Assembly: GCF_000208745.1 (NCBI RefSeq)
Contig: NC_030859.1
Coordinates: 13,342,379 to 13,406,378, forward strand
Length of the DNA: 64,000 nt
Direction of reading: 5' to 3'
Source of the DNA: Theobroma cacao
Lineage: Eukaryota > Streptophyta > Magnoliopsida > Malvales > Malvaceae
This document shows positions 50,300 to 62,411 of the stretch, one piece after another (the stretch's first letter is position 1; the number at the start of each line of letters is the position of its first letter). The notes under the pieces were generated by a model. It had not been told where the DNA came from, ran no database searches, and saw nothing but the letters and a program-made list of their open reading frames with translations. The position numbers and the translations under genes are program-made.

Positions 50300-50382
50300 T
50301 TCTTTTTTTCTGCAACTATGAATTTCCTGTAACCATCAGCCTTTGAATCAGCTTAGCAGCAAGATGAAGCCATCTTTCAACA
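50300..50382 (-). repeat. Extra copy of the 3' interior end of element C outside its 5' LTR
   Basis: These ~83 bases match 40113-40195 nearly base for base, including the polyprotein C-terminus (AAKLIQRLMVTG) and the purine tract. They lie beyond the 5' LTR, where host DNA should be. This implies a second element copy in tandem, now reduced to this piece, probably after unequal recombination, fused directly to LRR-RLK sequence. The edge with the receptor sequence is uncertain by about 10 bases. Confidence 0.8.
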
Positions 50383-53300
50383 ACTTCCTTGGTTCAGCAA
50401 CCCCTGTGGTTACTGAAAATGAGACAGATAAACGAGCTTTACCTGAGTTCAAGGCAAAGATAATTGATGATCATTTCGGGGTTATGCACTCGTGGAATAA
50501 TACTATCCCTTTCTGCCAATGGCATGGTGTTACATGCGGTCACAGACATCAGCGAATCTCCAAGTTGGACTTGAGATCAATAAAGCTCGTGGGGTCCATA
50601 TCACCATTTATTGGAAATTTGAGCTTTGTTAGGGTGTTAAACCTTGAAAACAATAGTTTTCATCAAGCAATTCCTTAAGAAATTGGTCGTTTGCGAAGAT
50701 TGCGTGCTTTGGTGCTGTGAAACAACAGCCTAAGTGGTGTAATTCCTTCCAATTTGTCTAGATGTTCTCAGCTTGCATCAATTTTTCTTGGAAACAACCT
50801 GCTAACGGGAGAGATACCACGTATGCTTGGTCACTTGTCAAACCTAATAGAATTTAGTTTTAGCAGAAACAATTTAACAAGGTGTATCCCGCTTTCCGTG
50901 GGTAACTTATCTTCTCTAGAGTTTATTTGTCTTAGTTACAATGGATTGAGTAGGGTTATCCCTGAAGCCCTTGGCAACTGAAAAATCTTGTAGTTCTCGT
51001 TGTGAGTGCAAATGAAATTTCTAGTGTCATTCCTGCCTCAATTTTCTATCTCTCCAATATTTTAGTTTTTCATATGAACACAAACCAGATACAAGGCAGT
51101 CTTCCGTTGGACCTAGGAATCACTATGTCATGTGTTGAAACTCTTGCTGTTGCGGATAATCAATTTACTGGACCAATCCCGGTTTCAATATCCAATGCCT
51201 CAAACCTTGTAGAATTTAATGTTGTAGAAAATAAACTTAGTGGATCCTTGCCTTCATTTGAAAAGCTTGATAAACTATCACGATTTGTTATCGGTGTCAA
51301 CCTTCTTGGAAGTATGAAATCAACTGACCTGAACTTTCTCTACACTTTAAACATTGCTTCCAGACTAAAGTTCCTATTGATAGGTGAAAACAACTTTGGA
51401 GGGGAATTGCCGGATTGCATAGGCAATTTATCTAGCAATCTCGTAACTTTTAATACTCAAGACAGTAGAATATTGGGAAGAATTCCAACTGGGATTGAAA
51501 ATCTCATCAACTTGGAGTTGCTAGCAGTATCAAACAATCAATTATCAGGTTCTATTCCCCTCGATATTGGGAGGCTTCAAAAGCTAAGGACATTTTATGC
51601 ACCTAGAAATTCTCTCTCTGGGTCCATTCCCCCCTCTTTTGGAAATTTGACAATGTTAATAACACTTGATTTAGAAGATAGCAATCTTCATGGCAACATT
51701 CCTTCAAGTCTAGGTAAGTGCAAAAATTTGGTTGAATTGGATCTTTCTAATAACAACCTAAGTGGTTCTATACCCCCTGGAGTAATTGGGCTCTCTTCTT
51801 TGTCCATTGTTCTAAACTTATCTTCAAACTAACTGGTGTGCTTCGCGTCAAAGTAAAGAATTTAAAAAATCTACGTGGATTATCTGTGTCTCAAAATAGG
51901 TTATCAGGTGTGCTTCCAAACAACTTTGGTAGTTGTGTAAGACTGGAGAGACTGTTCTTGTATGGCAATTTGTTCCAAGGTCCCATTCCTTCATCTTTGA
52001 GTTCAATGAGAGGTCTTATAGAATTAGATATATCTAGCAATAATCTTTTAGGTCAGATTCCAAAATTTCTTGTGAACTTTGGGTCGTTACAGTATTTAAA
52101 TCTTTCTTTCAATGATTTTGAGGGTATGGTACCAATTGAATGAGTCTTTAAAAATGCAAGTGCTACATTCGTTGTGGGAAATAGTAAGCTTTGTGGAGCC
52201 ACCCCAGAGTTATACTTGCCTAAATGTAACTTGAAAACATCCAATAGAAGATCGAACAATTCTCTTAAATTAAAAATTGCAATTGTTTTTGCAATTTTAG
52301 GAGTGACATTGGTATTCTCATTTCTTCTCATTTGGTTCTATCGAAAGAAAAAGGAGGAGCCAATAACAACTTGCGCTGAAAAATCACTGTTAAACTTATC
52401 ATACCGATGCCTCCTAGAGGCTACTGTTGGATTCTCCTCAGCGAATTTGGTTGGTTCAGGTAGCTTTGGTTCTGTATACAAAGGAATTTTTGAAGAGAGT
52501 GGAGTAGTTATTGCCGTTAAGGTGCTTAATCTCCTATGTCGTGGAGCTTCTAGAAGTTTCATGGCTGAATGTGAGACGTTGAAGAATATTAGACATCGGA
52601 ATCTTGTCAAGGTCTTAACAGCAATTTCAGGTATTGATTATCAAGGGAATAATTTTAAAGCATTGATTTATGAGTTCATGAAAGATGGAAGCTTGGAAGA
52701 TTGGCTACATCCATCTATTGGCATGAATGAGGCAAGAAAAAGATTAAATTTTTTTCAAAGATTGAATGTGGCCGTTGATGTTGGTTGTGCATTAGATTAT
52801 CTTCATCATTATTGTGAAACACCAATTGTTCACTGTGACCTCAAACCAAGTAATATTCTACTTGATGATGAAATGGTTAGCCATGTGGGAGACTTTGGGC
52901 TAGCAAAATTCATTACACCAGACATGCAAAATAAATCGTCAAGCCTGTCAAGCTCCCTAGGGTTAAGAGGGACAATTGGTTATGCTCCACCAGGTAAGTA
53001 CACTACTCAACATTATCTACCATATCTAAAATCATAGATTAAAATTCAAGTGTATCCATAGTTTTCATTCAACATGATAAAAGTAGAATGAATTCTTTCA
53101 AAATCAATATGTTATTTAATTTAACATATAAAGAGGTTTGTTGTGAGAAAGATATTTGCATCTGTTTCAAAATTGTTGCTCATATTTGTAATAAAATTGA
53201 ATTGCAGAATATGGCTTAGGAAGTATCGTGACAACATACGGTGATGTGTACAGCTATGGTATTCTTTTGCTGGAGATGTTTACTGGGAAAAAGCCCACTG

Positions 53301-53773
53301 ACAAAATGTTTAACGAGAACTTGAACCTCCATAGCTTTGTTAAAACAGCTTTGCAAAATCAGGTGGTTGCGGTTACAGATACCGTTCTTCTTCAAGGAAG
53401 TTTTCAAGGAGAAAATATGACCAACAATTCTCGCAACCAAAGAGATAACAAACTTCTTCAATGCCTAAATTCAATATTTGAAATCGGAGTTACGTGCTCT
53501 GTTGTTTTGCCTACTGAACGAATGAATATGACTGATGTTGTTGCTAAGCTTTCTTCTATAAGGGACCAGCTGCTTCCAACTCGACCATTAAGATCCTTAG
53601 GTACGCAAATATTGTTTTATATCCAAGTAACAATAACATATAATTCATTACAAATACTTTTAAAAATTTTACACCCTTTTGGAAAATACAGAACCCATGA
53701 TATGTCCTTATCTATGTGCTATTTTAATTTGAATTCTGGTTGTTTTAAGGTTAAATATTTCCTTCAACTGTAG
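50383..53773 (+). pseudogene. LRR receptor-like kinase (subfamily XII type), unit 3: LRR, membrane and non-RD kinase parts
   Basis: Two exons, about 50383-52993 and 53208-53773, with a 214-base GT-AG intron inside the kinase domain. The first codes for an LRR N-cap (CQWHGVTCGHRHQRI), about twenty LRRs, a membrane helix (about 52270-52335) followed by YRKKKEE, and a kinase with GSGSFGSVYKG, Lys in IAVKVL, HCDLKPSN and DFG. Cys before the catalytic Asp makes it a non-RD kinase, typical of pattern-recognition receptors such as XA21/EFR. Lesions: stops near 50676 and 50720, a one-base deletion near 50979, a stop plus small indel near 51830, and TGA near 52141. The signal peptide is separated by element C. 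The last exon may end at 53600 (TTAG/GTACGC) with a tiny third exon, or read to 53773. It cannot encode a full receptor. Confidence 0.88.
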
Positions 53774-54607
53774 ATTGTAGGTGATAGTCTACTGGCTTTG
53801 TGATGTTGTTGCAACTTTGATTGGTATGGCATTTACAACAAAACTCCCTGGTGCACTCTTATTCCAAACTAGAAAGGATCAACTCTAGAAGAATGTTGGA
53901 TTTCGTTTCAAGTTCAAGTCTTTGTGCCTATCATTTTTTGAATAAAATACTTTTTCTTGTGTTTAACTTTTGTGATTAAAGATTATGTTATGTTTAAATT
54001 TATATGGTAGATTCAACTATATTATGTTATGTTTAAATTTATATGGTAGATTCAACTATATAAATTCTGGAAAATGAATAATAGGAAGCCTCTAGCTTAG
54101 TCATTGCTCGAGATGACTTCCCTTCAAAAGGATTAATAAGTTGGGTGATAACTTCTAGTCTTGTGTGTCTATTGTTTCATGAATAAAATTTCAATTCCAA
54201 TATTTGATTGTTTCATGATAATGAAATGGAACACTTATTTATGTGATTAAGGACGAGGCTAAGGTAGGTTGATCGACTTTTAAGTTTTAGATTAATAAAT
54301 TTTAAGAAGCTTCTAGCTTAATTGGGTAATTAGTTTCATTTATGATCTCTGACTTTTTATTTTGATCCTATTTTAATTGTCAACCTCTAAACGGTTCCAT
54401 ATGATTCGGGTCTAATCTTTTAAAATAATTTTATTTTCATTCTTCATCTAATTGTTCTATTAAAATTAATGTAATGATCACATTATAAATTACATGTAAT
54501 GTGTAACATGACAATAAAAATTACAAGGTTAAAGATTCAATCCATCACTATTGACTTCAAAACCATTACATATATATATAAATTGCTCTTCAAAAAAAAT
54601 TATAAAT
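53774..54607 (+). other. 3' flank of LRR-RLK unit 3
   Basis: This is colinear with 32800-33560 (unit 1) and 38880-39230 (unit 2), so it is shared downstream sequence of the receptor cluster. A short tandem duplication is present at about 53983-54060 (two copies around ATGTTTAAATTTATATGGTAG). It ends at the TAAAT target duplication of element D. Confidence 0.65.
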
Positions 54608-55035
54608 TGTTAGATAGTTTGTAATATTTGAGAATTTCACATTGGAAGATAATTATTAAAGATATGACTGTTCATATTAAAACATAACTCTTTAAATAAA
54701 ATAAGTATTTTGAACAAACACAACTATTGAAAGTTGCTCAGTAGATATGTATGTTGAAACACAACAAACATCTATAAAAATGGTATAAACACATCTGTTG
54801 AAACTTAACAAGACATATCTGTTAAAAGACAACTGACACAACCTTTCAGTGTCTATAAAAGAAACGTACTTCCAAAGCAGACTTGATTCATTCAAAAAGT
54901 ATTCTGCAAGAGGCTTGTTGTATCCTAAAGAGTTCTTGTTTACAAATCCCAATAGTAGGCAATAACTTTTTAAAGAAAGTGTGTTATAGCACTCCCCAAG
55001 GCTTTCTCTTCTTTTCTTAGACTATTTTTCTAACA
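54608..55035 (+). repeat. 5' LTR of element D
   Basis: The left 428-bp direct repeat of D ends TTTTTCTAACA. It contains several GTTGAAA/AACA words in its first half. No good primer-binding site follows; ATTTTACAGAG is at best a worn version. Confidence 0.88.
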
Positions 55036-55089
55036 ATTTTACAGAGTTATTCTCAATCAAGTCTAATCCAAATTCAAGATTTCAACTTG

Positions 55090-58000
55090 TGAGTCAAGAA
55101 TTCATCGAGGTTGACTGGTTTGATGGAACCAATTTCACCCATTAGAGGGACAAGATGGTGTTTTTGCTTACTGCCTTTGAACTTTATTATGTTTTGGATC
55201 CAAGTCTTACTGCATTTCCAAAACCAACTAATGAAGATTCTAATTCACAAAAGGCATAGAGAAAAAAAAGTGAAAAAGATGACTTGATATGCCATGGACA
55301 TATCCTAAATACTTTTACAGATCATCTATATGATCTATACTCCAATCTAAAATGTCCAAAGAAAATTTGGATAGCTTTGGGGACTACCTACAAGAACGAA
55401 AAATGACAAATTTTTTTCCTTAAAATATTTTGAGTTTAAGATAAATGACAATCTGCCTACCATAGATCAAGTACATAAATTACAAGTTTTAGTTTCAAAA
55501 CTAAAATACCTTGAGGTTAAGGTTCCTGATGCATTACAAATATGTGCAATTCTTTCTAAACTGCCTTAATCCTAGAATAATTATAGAAAAAAGGTTTTGC
55601 ATTCTATGGAGTCTCTATTAGTAGAGCAATTCATGACTTAAATGCAAATAAAATGTGAAACACATGCTCGTGATGCACTTTCAACCCTTTTTATTCAAAT
55701 GTGAATCTTATGAGTCAAAATTGCAATAATTTTGGAAAGAATTCTATGAAATCCAAATCATCTACATTGAAAGTTTCGAGATAGCCCTTTAAGAAAATAG
55801 ATAAGAAAAATATAAATTGTTTCCATTGTGGAAAGAATTTTGATTCTTAAAATCCTGAAAAAGTAAACATAGTAGAAAAGGCTATTAAGGAATTAGTTGC
55901 CATGATTTTCACAATGAATATTGGAATGGTAACAAAATTGAATATGACTATTGATTCTAATAAAATAAAAATTGGTAGCTAGATTCTGACACTACAATTC
56001 ATGTATACAATGATAGAAACTTGTTCAAGACTTATATGAAAGTTAATAAAATAGAAGATGTTTTGATGGGAAATCATGTTGCAGCTAGAGTTGAAAGAAA
56101 AGGGATTGCCGAGTTGAATTTCACTTCTGGACGAAGCTAACATTACTCAATGTATTCCATGTTCTTGAAATTTGAAAAAAATTAGTTTCTGCTAGTTTTC
56201 TTACAAAGAAAGGTTTTAAAGTTGTAATAGAATCTAATAATGTAATAGTATCCAAGGGTGGCCTATTTGTATGAAAGGGATACTTTTGTAATGGTATATA
56301 CAAGTCCAGTATTAATGAAATAAATAATGTTTCTGCTTATACCGTTGAGTCTAATTCTTCATTATGGCATGTTAGCCTAGGACATTTAAAATTTGGTTCC
56401 ATAAGATTTATGTCTAAATATAGTTATGTTGCATGTAAACATAAGCACTTAGAAAAATGTGAAATATGCATTGAACCAAAAATGACAAAGAAACCTTTTC
56501 GTAGTATAGCAACAAACTCATAATTATTAGATATTGTGTATTCTGATATATGTGAATTAAATGAAAAATTAACTAAAGGAGGAAAAAGATATTTTATAAC
56601 CTTCATAAATGATTATTCTAGGTTCACTTATATCTATTTAATTACAACAAAAGATAAACCTTTTTAGAAATTTAAAGAATATAAATCTGTTATGGAAAAT
56701 AAAAAAGGTAGGAAAATCAAAATTTTAAGAAGTGATAAAAAAAGGAAAATATTTTTCTACAAATTTGATAATTTTTGTGAAAAAAATAGTTGGATACATA
56801 AAAAAAGTGCTTCTTATTCACCACAACAAAATGGATTGGCTAAAAGGAAAAATAGAACTTTGGTTGATATGACAAATGCTATGTTATTAAATGCACGTCT
56901 ATTGCACAATTTATGTGGTGAGACTTTATTAACAGCATGTTATATATTGAATAGGGTTCCTTCCAAAAGTATTAAGTGCTTACTTTATGAATTTTGGAAT
57001 GGAAGAAAACCAAACTTGGAATATCTTAAAGTGTAGGGATGCTTGGCCATTTATAAAGTTCCTGAACCATAAAAAACAACACTCAACATTCTAAAGCATA
57101 TAGAATTTTAGATTTACAATCAAATGTTATTGTAGAATCTATACATGCTGAGTTTATTGAAAATAAATTTCTATATAACTTTAATAATAAATTTGATTGT
57201 GAACAAAATATCTTGATTTCAAGTTGTGACCAAAGTGATATGACTTTTATTGATACACCCATTAAAAGAAAAATAGATGATACTTAAATTGAGCCTAGAA
57301 AAAGTTAAAGAGCCAGAAAAAGAAAGCATTTAGATCTAGATTTTATTGACTGACAAGCATTAGCATTCCTTATGGAAGGAAGTAAAACCAAAATGTATAA
57401 TAAGATACCTATTTTATTAAATGTTGGAGATGATCCAAAAAAATTCAAAGAAGCTATGTCTTCAAGGGATATAGCTTTTTGGAAAAAAGCATTACATGAT
57501 GAAATGGATTTCATCCTATCAAACAAAACATGGGTTTTGGTTGATCTTCCCTTTAGATCAAAACCCATAAGTTGTAAATGGGTATTTAACAAGAAATATA
57601 ACACAGATGGTTCAGTGCAAACCTTTAGGGCTAGACTAGTTGCCACAGGTTTCACGTAAAAATAAGGCATTGATTATTTTGATATTTATGCTCCAATTGC
57701 AAGAATAACATCCATAAGAACGCTTTTTCAAATTGGCATCTATTCATAAATTACATGTATATCAAATGGATGTTAAAACAACCTTCTTAAATAGAGATCT
57801 TAGTGAAGAAATATACATGGAGCATCTTAAAGGTTTTATACTTCCTGAAAATGATAAGAAGGTTTGTAAACTAATCAAATCACTTTATAGATTGAAACAA
57901 GCTCTGAAGTAATGGCATGAAAATATTGATGTATTATAATTTCGAATGGATTTGTACATAATAATGCAGATAAATGCATTTATTCTAAATTTACCAAAGA

Positions 58001-58933
58001 CTATGGTGTAATCACACATTTATTCTAGATATGCTTGGAATTGTTGAAACCAAGAAATATTTGACTTTAGCTTTCAGAATGAAAAATCTTAATGAAGTTG
58101 ATACAATTTGGGGAATTAAAGTCAAAAGAGATCAAAATGTGATTTCATTGAATCAATCACATTACATAGAGAAAATTATTAACAAATATAGCCATTTGAA
58201 AATCAAAGAGTTTAATACTCCTTATGATTCTAGTATAAAAGTGACTAAGAATTGTGAAAGAGTTATGACACAATTAGAATACACAAGTGTCATAAGCAGC
58301 ATAAAGTATGTTGCACATATAGCCTCTACTGTTTACACACTTTCAAGGTTTACAAGTAAACTTTGAAAAGATCATTGGAAGGTTATTACTAAAATACTTG
58401 GATATTTAAAGAAAACAAAAAATTTAAAAATTTGTTACAGTGATTTTCCTAGTACTTTAGAAGGATTTTTTTTATGCTAGTTGGATAACTAGTATTGATG
58501 ATAACAAATTCACATCAAGATGGACTTTTACCTCAGGAAGTGGTGCCATTAATTAGGCATCTAAGAAGCAAACTTCTATTACGCATTTCACAATGGAATC
58601 TAAACTTTAGCATTAGTAGTTGTTGGAAAATAAGCAGCATGGCTGAGAAATTTGTTATTTGATATCAAGTTGTGGCCACAACCAATGCCAACCATTTCCG
58701 TATGTTATGATAGTGAAGCTACAATGTGTGTAGCCCACAATAAGATTTATAATGGAAAGTCTAGACATATAAGTCTATGGCATGCTTACATAAGAAAATT
58801 AATCTCAAAAGGTATTGTAGTAATAATTTATGTTAAATCTTATAAGAATTTGGTTGACCCACTTACCAAAGCTTTACCAAGAAAGGCTGTAAAATCAACA
58901 TTTAGTGGAATGGGGCTAAAACGCTTGACTTAG
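55090..58933 (+). pseudogene. Copia gag-pol remnants of element D
   Basis: Identifiable pieces are gag (FDGTNFTHWRDKMVFLLTAF near 55120, read with an interrupting stop), a half zinc knuckle (CFHCGKNF, about 55820), integrase (56692-57036, SYSPQQNGLAKRKNRT), RT N-terminal part (57372-57659, WVFNKKYNTDGSVQTFRARL), RT C-terminal part (58031-58366) and RNase H (58652-58933, DSEATMCVAHN). Parts lie in different frames. Near 58025-58035 the YVDD catalytic motif is missing and only its edge (DML) remains. No functional enzyme is encoded. Confidence 0.88.
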
Positions 58934-59462
58934 AAGCACTAGTAATAGAAACCCAATTTTAAGTTAGCAAAATTAACAATAAAAGTTCAATAAGTAATAA
59001 CAAGTTATTATATGTTGTTATTATGCACTAAATTTTTATATTAAATAGCCTCATTCAAGAATATTCAGTACAACTATTACAAGGAGAGGATGAGCGAAAG
59101 GCTCTTAATGGAAATGTCAAATGTTTATAGTAATAGGGATATAATTACAAATTCCACCTATATGAATATTGGAGTGGTGCCCCTTTAAGCAAGAGTTAAA
59201 AGGATTTACTCTTGTAAATATTCATGAAACTAGGATTAACACAAAGCCATATAAGTGCTGAAGCAGTTGGCAGAATCTTAAAGCAATTAAATAATGCTAT
59301 ATGTGTGATATTTTTGATTATGACATAAAGAGTTATGGTTCAATCCCTATGATACTAATAACTTCGTCTTAAATTAAAATTTCTATACTAGTAGAAACTT
59401 CAAATTTTGGAGATACTTTCTATCATGCGTAGTATTATTAATATTACAAACTAGTGGAGGAT

Positions 59463-59890
59463 TGTTGGATAGTTTGTAATATTTAAGAGTCTCATATTGG
59501 AAGATAATTATTAAAGATATGACTGTTCAAATTAAAACATAACTTTTTAAATAAAACAAGTGTTTTCAACAAACACAATATCGAAAGTTGTTCAATAAAT
59601 ACATCTGTTGAAACACAACAGACACATTTGTAAAAATAATACAGACACTTCTATTGAAACTTAACAAGCCACATCTGTTGAAAGACAATAGACACAACCT
59701 TTCATTGTTTATAAAAGGAACGTATTTCCAAACCAAACTTCATTCATTCAAAAAGCATTTTGCAATAGGCTTGTTGTATCTTGGAGAATCCTTATTTGCA
59801 AATCCCCATAGTAGGTAACAACTCTTTAAAGAAAATGTATTACAGCACTTTGCAAGCCTTTCTCCTTTTTCTTATACTATTTTTCTAACA
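59463..59890 (+). repeat. 3' LTR of element D
   Basis: The right 428-bp direct repeat, TGTTGGATAG to TTTTTCTAACA, is colinear with 54608-55035 and followed by the TAAAT duplication. Confidence 0.88.
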
Positions 59891-60440
59891 TAAATTACAT
59901 GACACGTTACATACCTTTAATATTTTATGTGCACATTTTTCTTGATTTTTAACAAAATAATGTAATGAAACACCAAAATGAAGTCATTTTAAAAGCTTAA
60001 AAACTCAAATGATTAAAGTAGAACTAGAATTAAAAGTTAGGAAGCAAGATCGAGTTTTACAGAGCTTAAGCGTTTGAAAAGGAAAATTCTGTATTTTCTC
60101 CACAAAATAATGAAAAGGCAGTGTTTCATAGTTTTTAGGGTAAAATAACCCTACCTTTCTAAGTTTTGCCCATAATTACATACGAGTCCATCAATTATGT
60201 TTCTAGTATGGGTTGAATCATTTTGATCCTAAGCATTCTCTTGCGATGACCTCAAGCTCTCCTTTCTATCAATTTCTAATAAACATAATCGTTAGCAAAA
60301 ATTCTAAGGAGTTAATTGCCTCATTTTCTAGTTTCCTACAATCTTATCCTAAAGAGTTAATTTGTTTAGTGCCATATTTTTGTCTTTATGGAGTGTTGAA
60401 CTCAACCTTCTATCCTTTTGATATCATTTCCACTCCTTAG
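59891..60440 (+). other. Continuation of the LRR-RLK downstream flank
   Basis: After element D the sequence realigns with 33560-34000 of unit 1 (words TAAATTACATGACACG, TTTTTAACAAAATAA, GTTTCTAGTATGGG). The cluster-specific homology fades near 60300-60440. A 75-codon open frame here (60213-60440) is probably chance. Confidence 0.6.
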
Positions 60441-60712
60441 TCATTGTCCAGGCCGTATCATTTTAGCCAAAGTTTTGCGACATCATTTCATTAACTAAAA
60501 CATGCTCCATGTTGTAATGAATTGAAAACAAAAAAAAAAAGAAATTTTGCAAATAAAATTGAATTATATAATAGGTGTAATATATATAAACCAAAAAATA
60601 ACATAAGCATTAAGAAAATTAGTTTATATATAGATATATTTACTCACTTTTTAGAAGTCCTTGAAACAAGTCTTTTTTGCCTTGGAATGTAAAAAGAATT
60701 GAAAGTCAAGTC

Positions 60713-60739
60713 AATAATAATAATAATAATAATAATAAA
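60713..60739. repeat. (AAT)n microsatellite
   Basis: About nine AAT trinucleotides in AT-rich intergenic DNA. Confidence 0.9.
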
Positions 60740-60938
60740 GTTTTAAATAAACATTTTATACCATTACTTTTTTTAGAGGAGATGGAGAGTAATCTTTATA
60801 CAACATATTTGCACGACATAATATTTCCTTAGTTTGATGCCTAATATAACCTAAATAATAGGCAAAATGATAGGGCAAAAGAAATTTGACAAGATTAGTC
60901 AACAACCAATAGATAAAAACATAATATTGAAAGAAGAT

Positions 60939-61259
60939 CTACAAATCAATCCAACAAATGCACAAGATACCAACACGATTGATAACTCTAAATACGGTTG
61001 ATGCATAAGAAGTAAAATTATACTGACTTTGACTAAAGGCGGATCCATAATTTTTTTTGAGTGGTGTCATAAATAAAATAAAAATAATAATTAAAATATT
61101 TTTCCTCAATCCAAGATCTGTTGGGAGAGTATTTAGATCAAATTCAACACGACTTTGCTTAAAAGATTGTTGAGTACCATCATTAAAAGAAATATATTGT
61201 TGTTGCCCAAGACTTAAGTCTTGTGAGACAGTCTCTTGTATTTTAAAATATTTTTTCAT
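60939..61259 (-). pseudogene. Fragment like the N-terminus of a hAT/zinc-finger-MYM-type transposase-derived protein
   Basis: The minus-strand frame starts MKKYFKIQE and contains EFDLNTLPTDLGLRKNI. This resembles the start of plant TTF-type zinc-finger / hAT-dimerisation proteins (M-[KE]-R-[FY]-F and L-x-x-L-P-x-D-P-G-L-R). After about residue 50 the similarity ends in low-complexity sequence, and the zinc-finger and dimerisation domains are absent. The assignment rests on short motifs. Confidence 0.45.
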
Positions 61260-62411
61260 GACTTATTTATCTAAAAACCTATTAAAAATTACTACTCATT
61301 TCTCATTAGCATACACTAAAATATTATAATTGAAAAAAATATGATCTTACATAACAAATTATAAGGTTTAACAACTAACAATTTGACAAATTTCTTTTCA
61401 TTGATCAAAACTAAGTGTAAGCATTTACAAACAACATAAAGTTTAATACAAAAATCAAATAATTAAACAATATATCAACAATATAAATCAAAAAACAACA
61501 GACTCATAATTTCAAATTATTTGACATGTAATACTATTTTTTATTAGCTAGATTCTGTTTGAGTCCTAAACTATCAAATTAATCAAAAAATATTTAGACA
61601 TGAAGTATTTAAAAAATTAATATAGGTTAAAAATTACTTACAATAGATGAGCTATTTTGATAGAGTTAAAAACGCAACCAAAGACCGATAAGAAGAAGCA
61701 TCACTACGGATCTCAAGAGTAAGACTTTAATTTTTGGAGAGGAAGAGTAGTTTAGGTTTTAACTTTTTTTAATAAAATCTTAAATTATAAAAAGAACCTT
61801 TTTTATCTTTTATGTAGTATTTAAACATTAATATACAAATTACTTTTTTATAAATTTACTTTGACTTGGAGTCTTTAATCCCACTCTCTACAATAAAATT
61901 GTAAAAAAATTATTGGGTTCATTGACAACTTTAACTACCTAAAACACTAGATAAGTAATATTAAAGTAAAAATTTTTGGTAAATGAGTGGTTTCACCTTA
62001 AGGTAGGTTCGCCCATGTACATGGGCATCATCATAGAGATTACACTTAACACAACCATCAACTTTCACTTATGTGTAATATTGTCAAGCTTGAATAATCT
62101 TTGAATTAAACTCATTGTACCAAACATAAAAAATAAGGAACGTTTGGTAATTCTTTTGTTTTGTGTTTTATGTCTTGTTTTTTAATTTTTTGAAACTACA
62201 ACAAAAAGTTTGTTTGGTACCATATTTTTTTAAACAAAATCAAAACACAAAACATAATTTCTTGCATGTCCAATACATCTTTTGCCAAGAAAAAGCCCTA
62301 TTACTATTATTTTGATTTTATGCAATGTTGAACTAAGACCTTTAAACCCTAAACTATTGGTAAAAATGCATGCAATCATGTCACTAATGCAACGTAAGAA
62401 GAAGATTGTCA
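61260..62411. other. AT-rich sequence without recognised genes
   Basis: No coding exon seen. At 62118-62127 and 62211-62220 the words GTACCAAACA and TGTTTGGTAC form a short inverted repeat, and TTTTGTTTTGTGTTTTATGT (from 62155) is mirrored near 62235-62260. This could be a small inverted-repeat element, but its ends and target duplication were not resolved. Confidence 0.4.

Larger units (their letters stand above)
54608..59890 (+). mobile_element. Copia element D (5.3 kb), decayed
   Basis: Two 428-bp LTRs (54608-55035 and 59463-59890) run TGTTRGATAG to TTTTTCTAACA. They are flanked by perfect TAAAT duplications (54603-54607, 59891-59895), with a purine tract AGTGGAGGAT before the 3' LTR. The interior keeps plus-strand gag, integrase, RT and RNase H in copia order, but with many stops and frameshifts. 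It is inserted in the 3' flank of LRR-RLK unit 3, since the flank resumes at 59896 homologous to 33560 on. Confidence 0.92.

Noticed and set aside
52053..52610. Minus-strand open frames of 90-92 codons
   Set aside because: They are antisense shadows of the LRR/kinase coding sequence.
62118..62260. Possible miniature inverted-repeat element
   Set aside because: Inverted words are visible but ends and target duplication are not; kept only as a remark in the intergenic entry.
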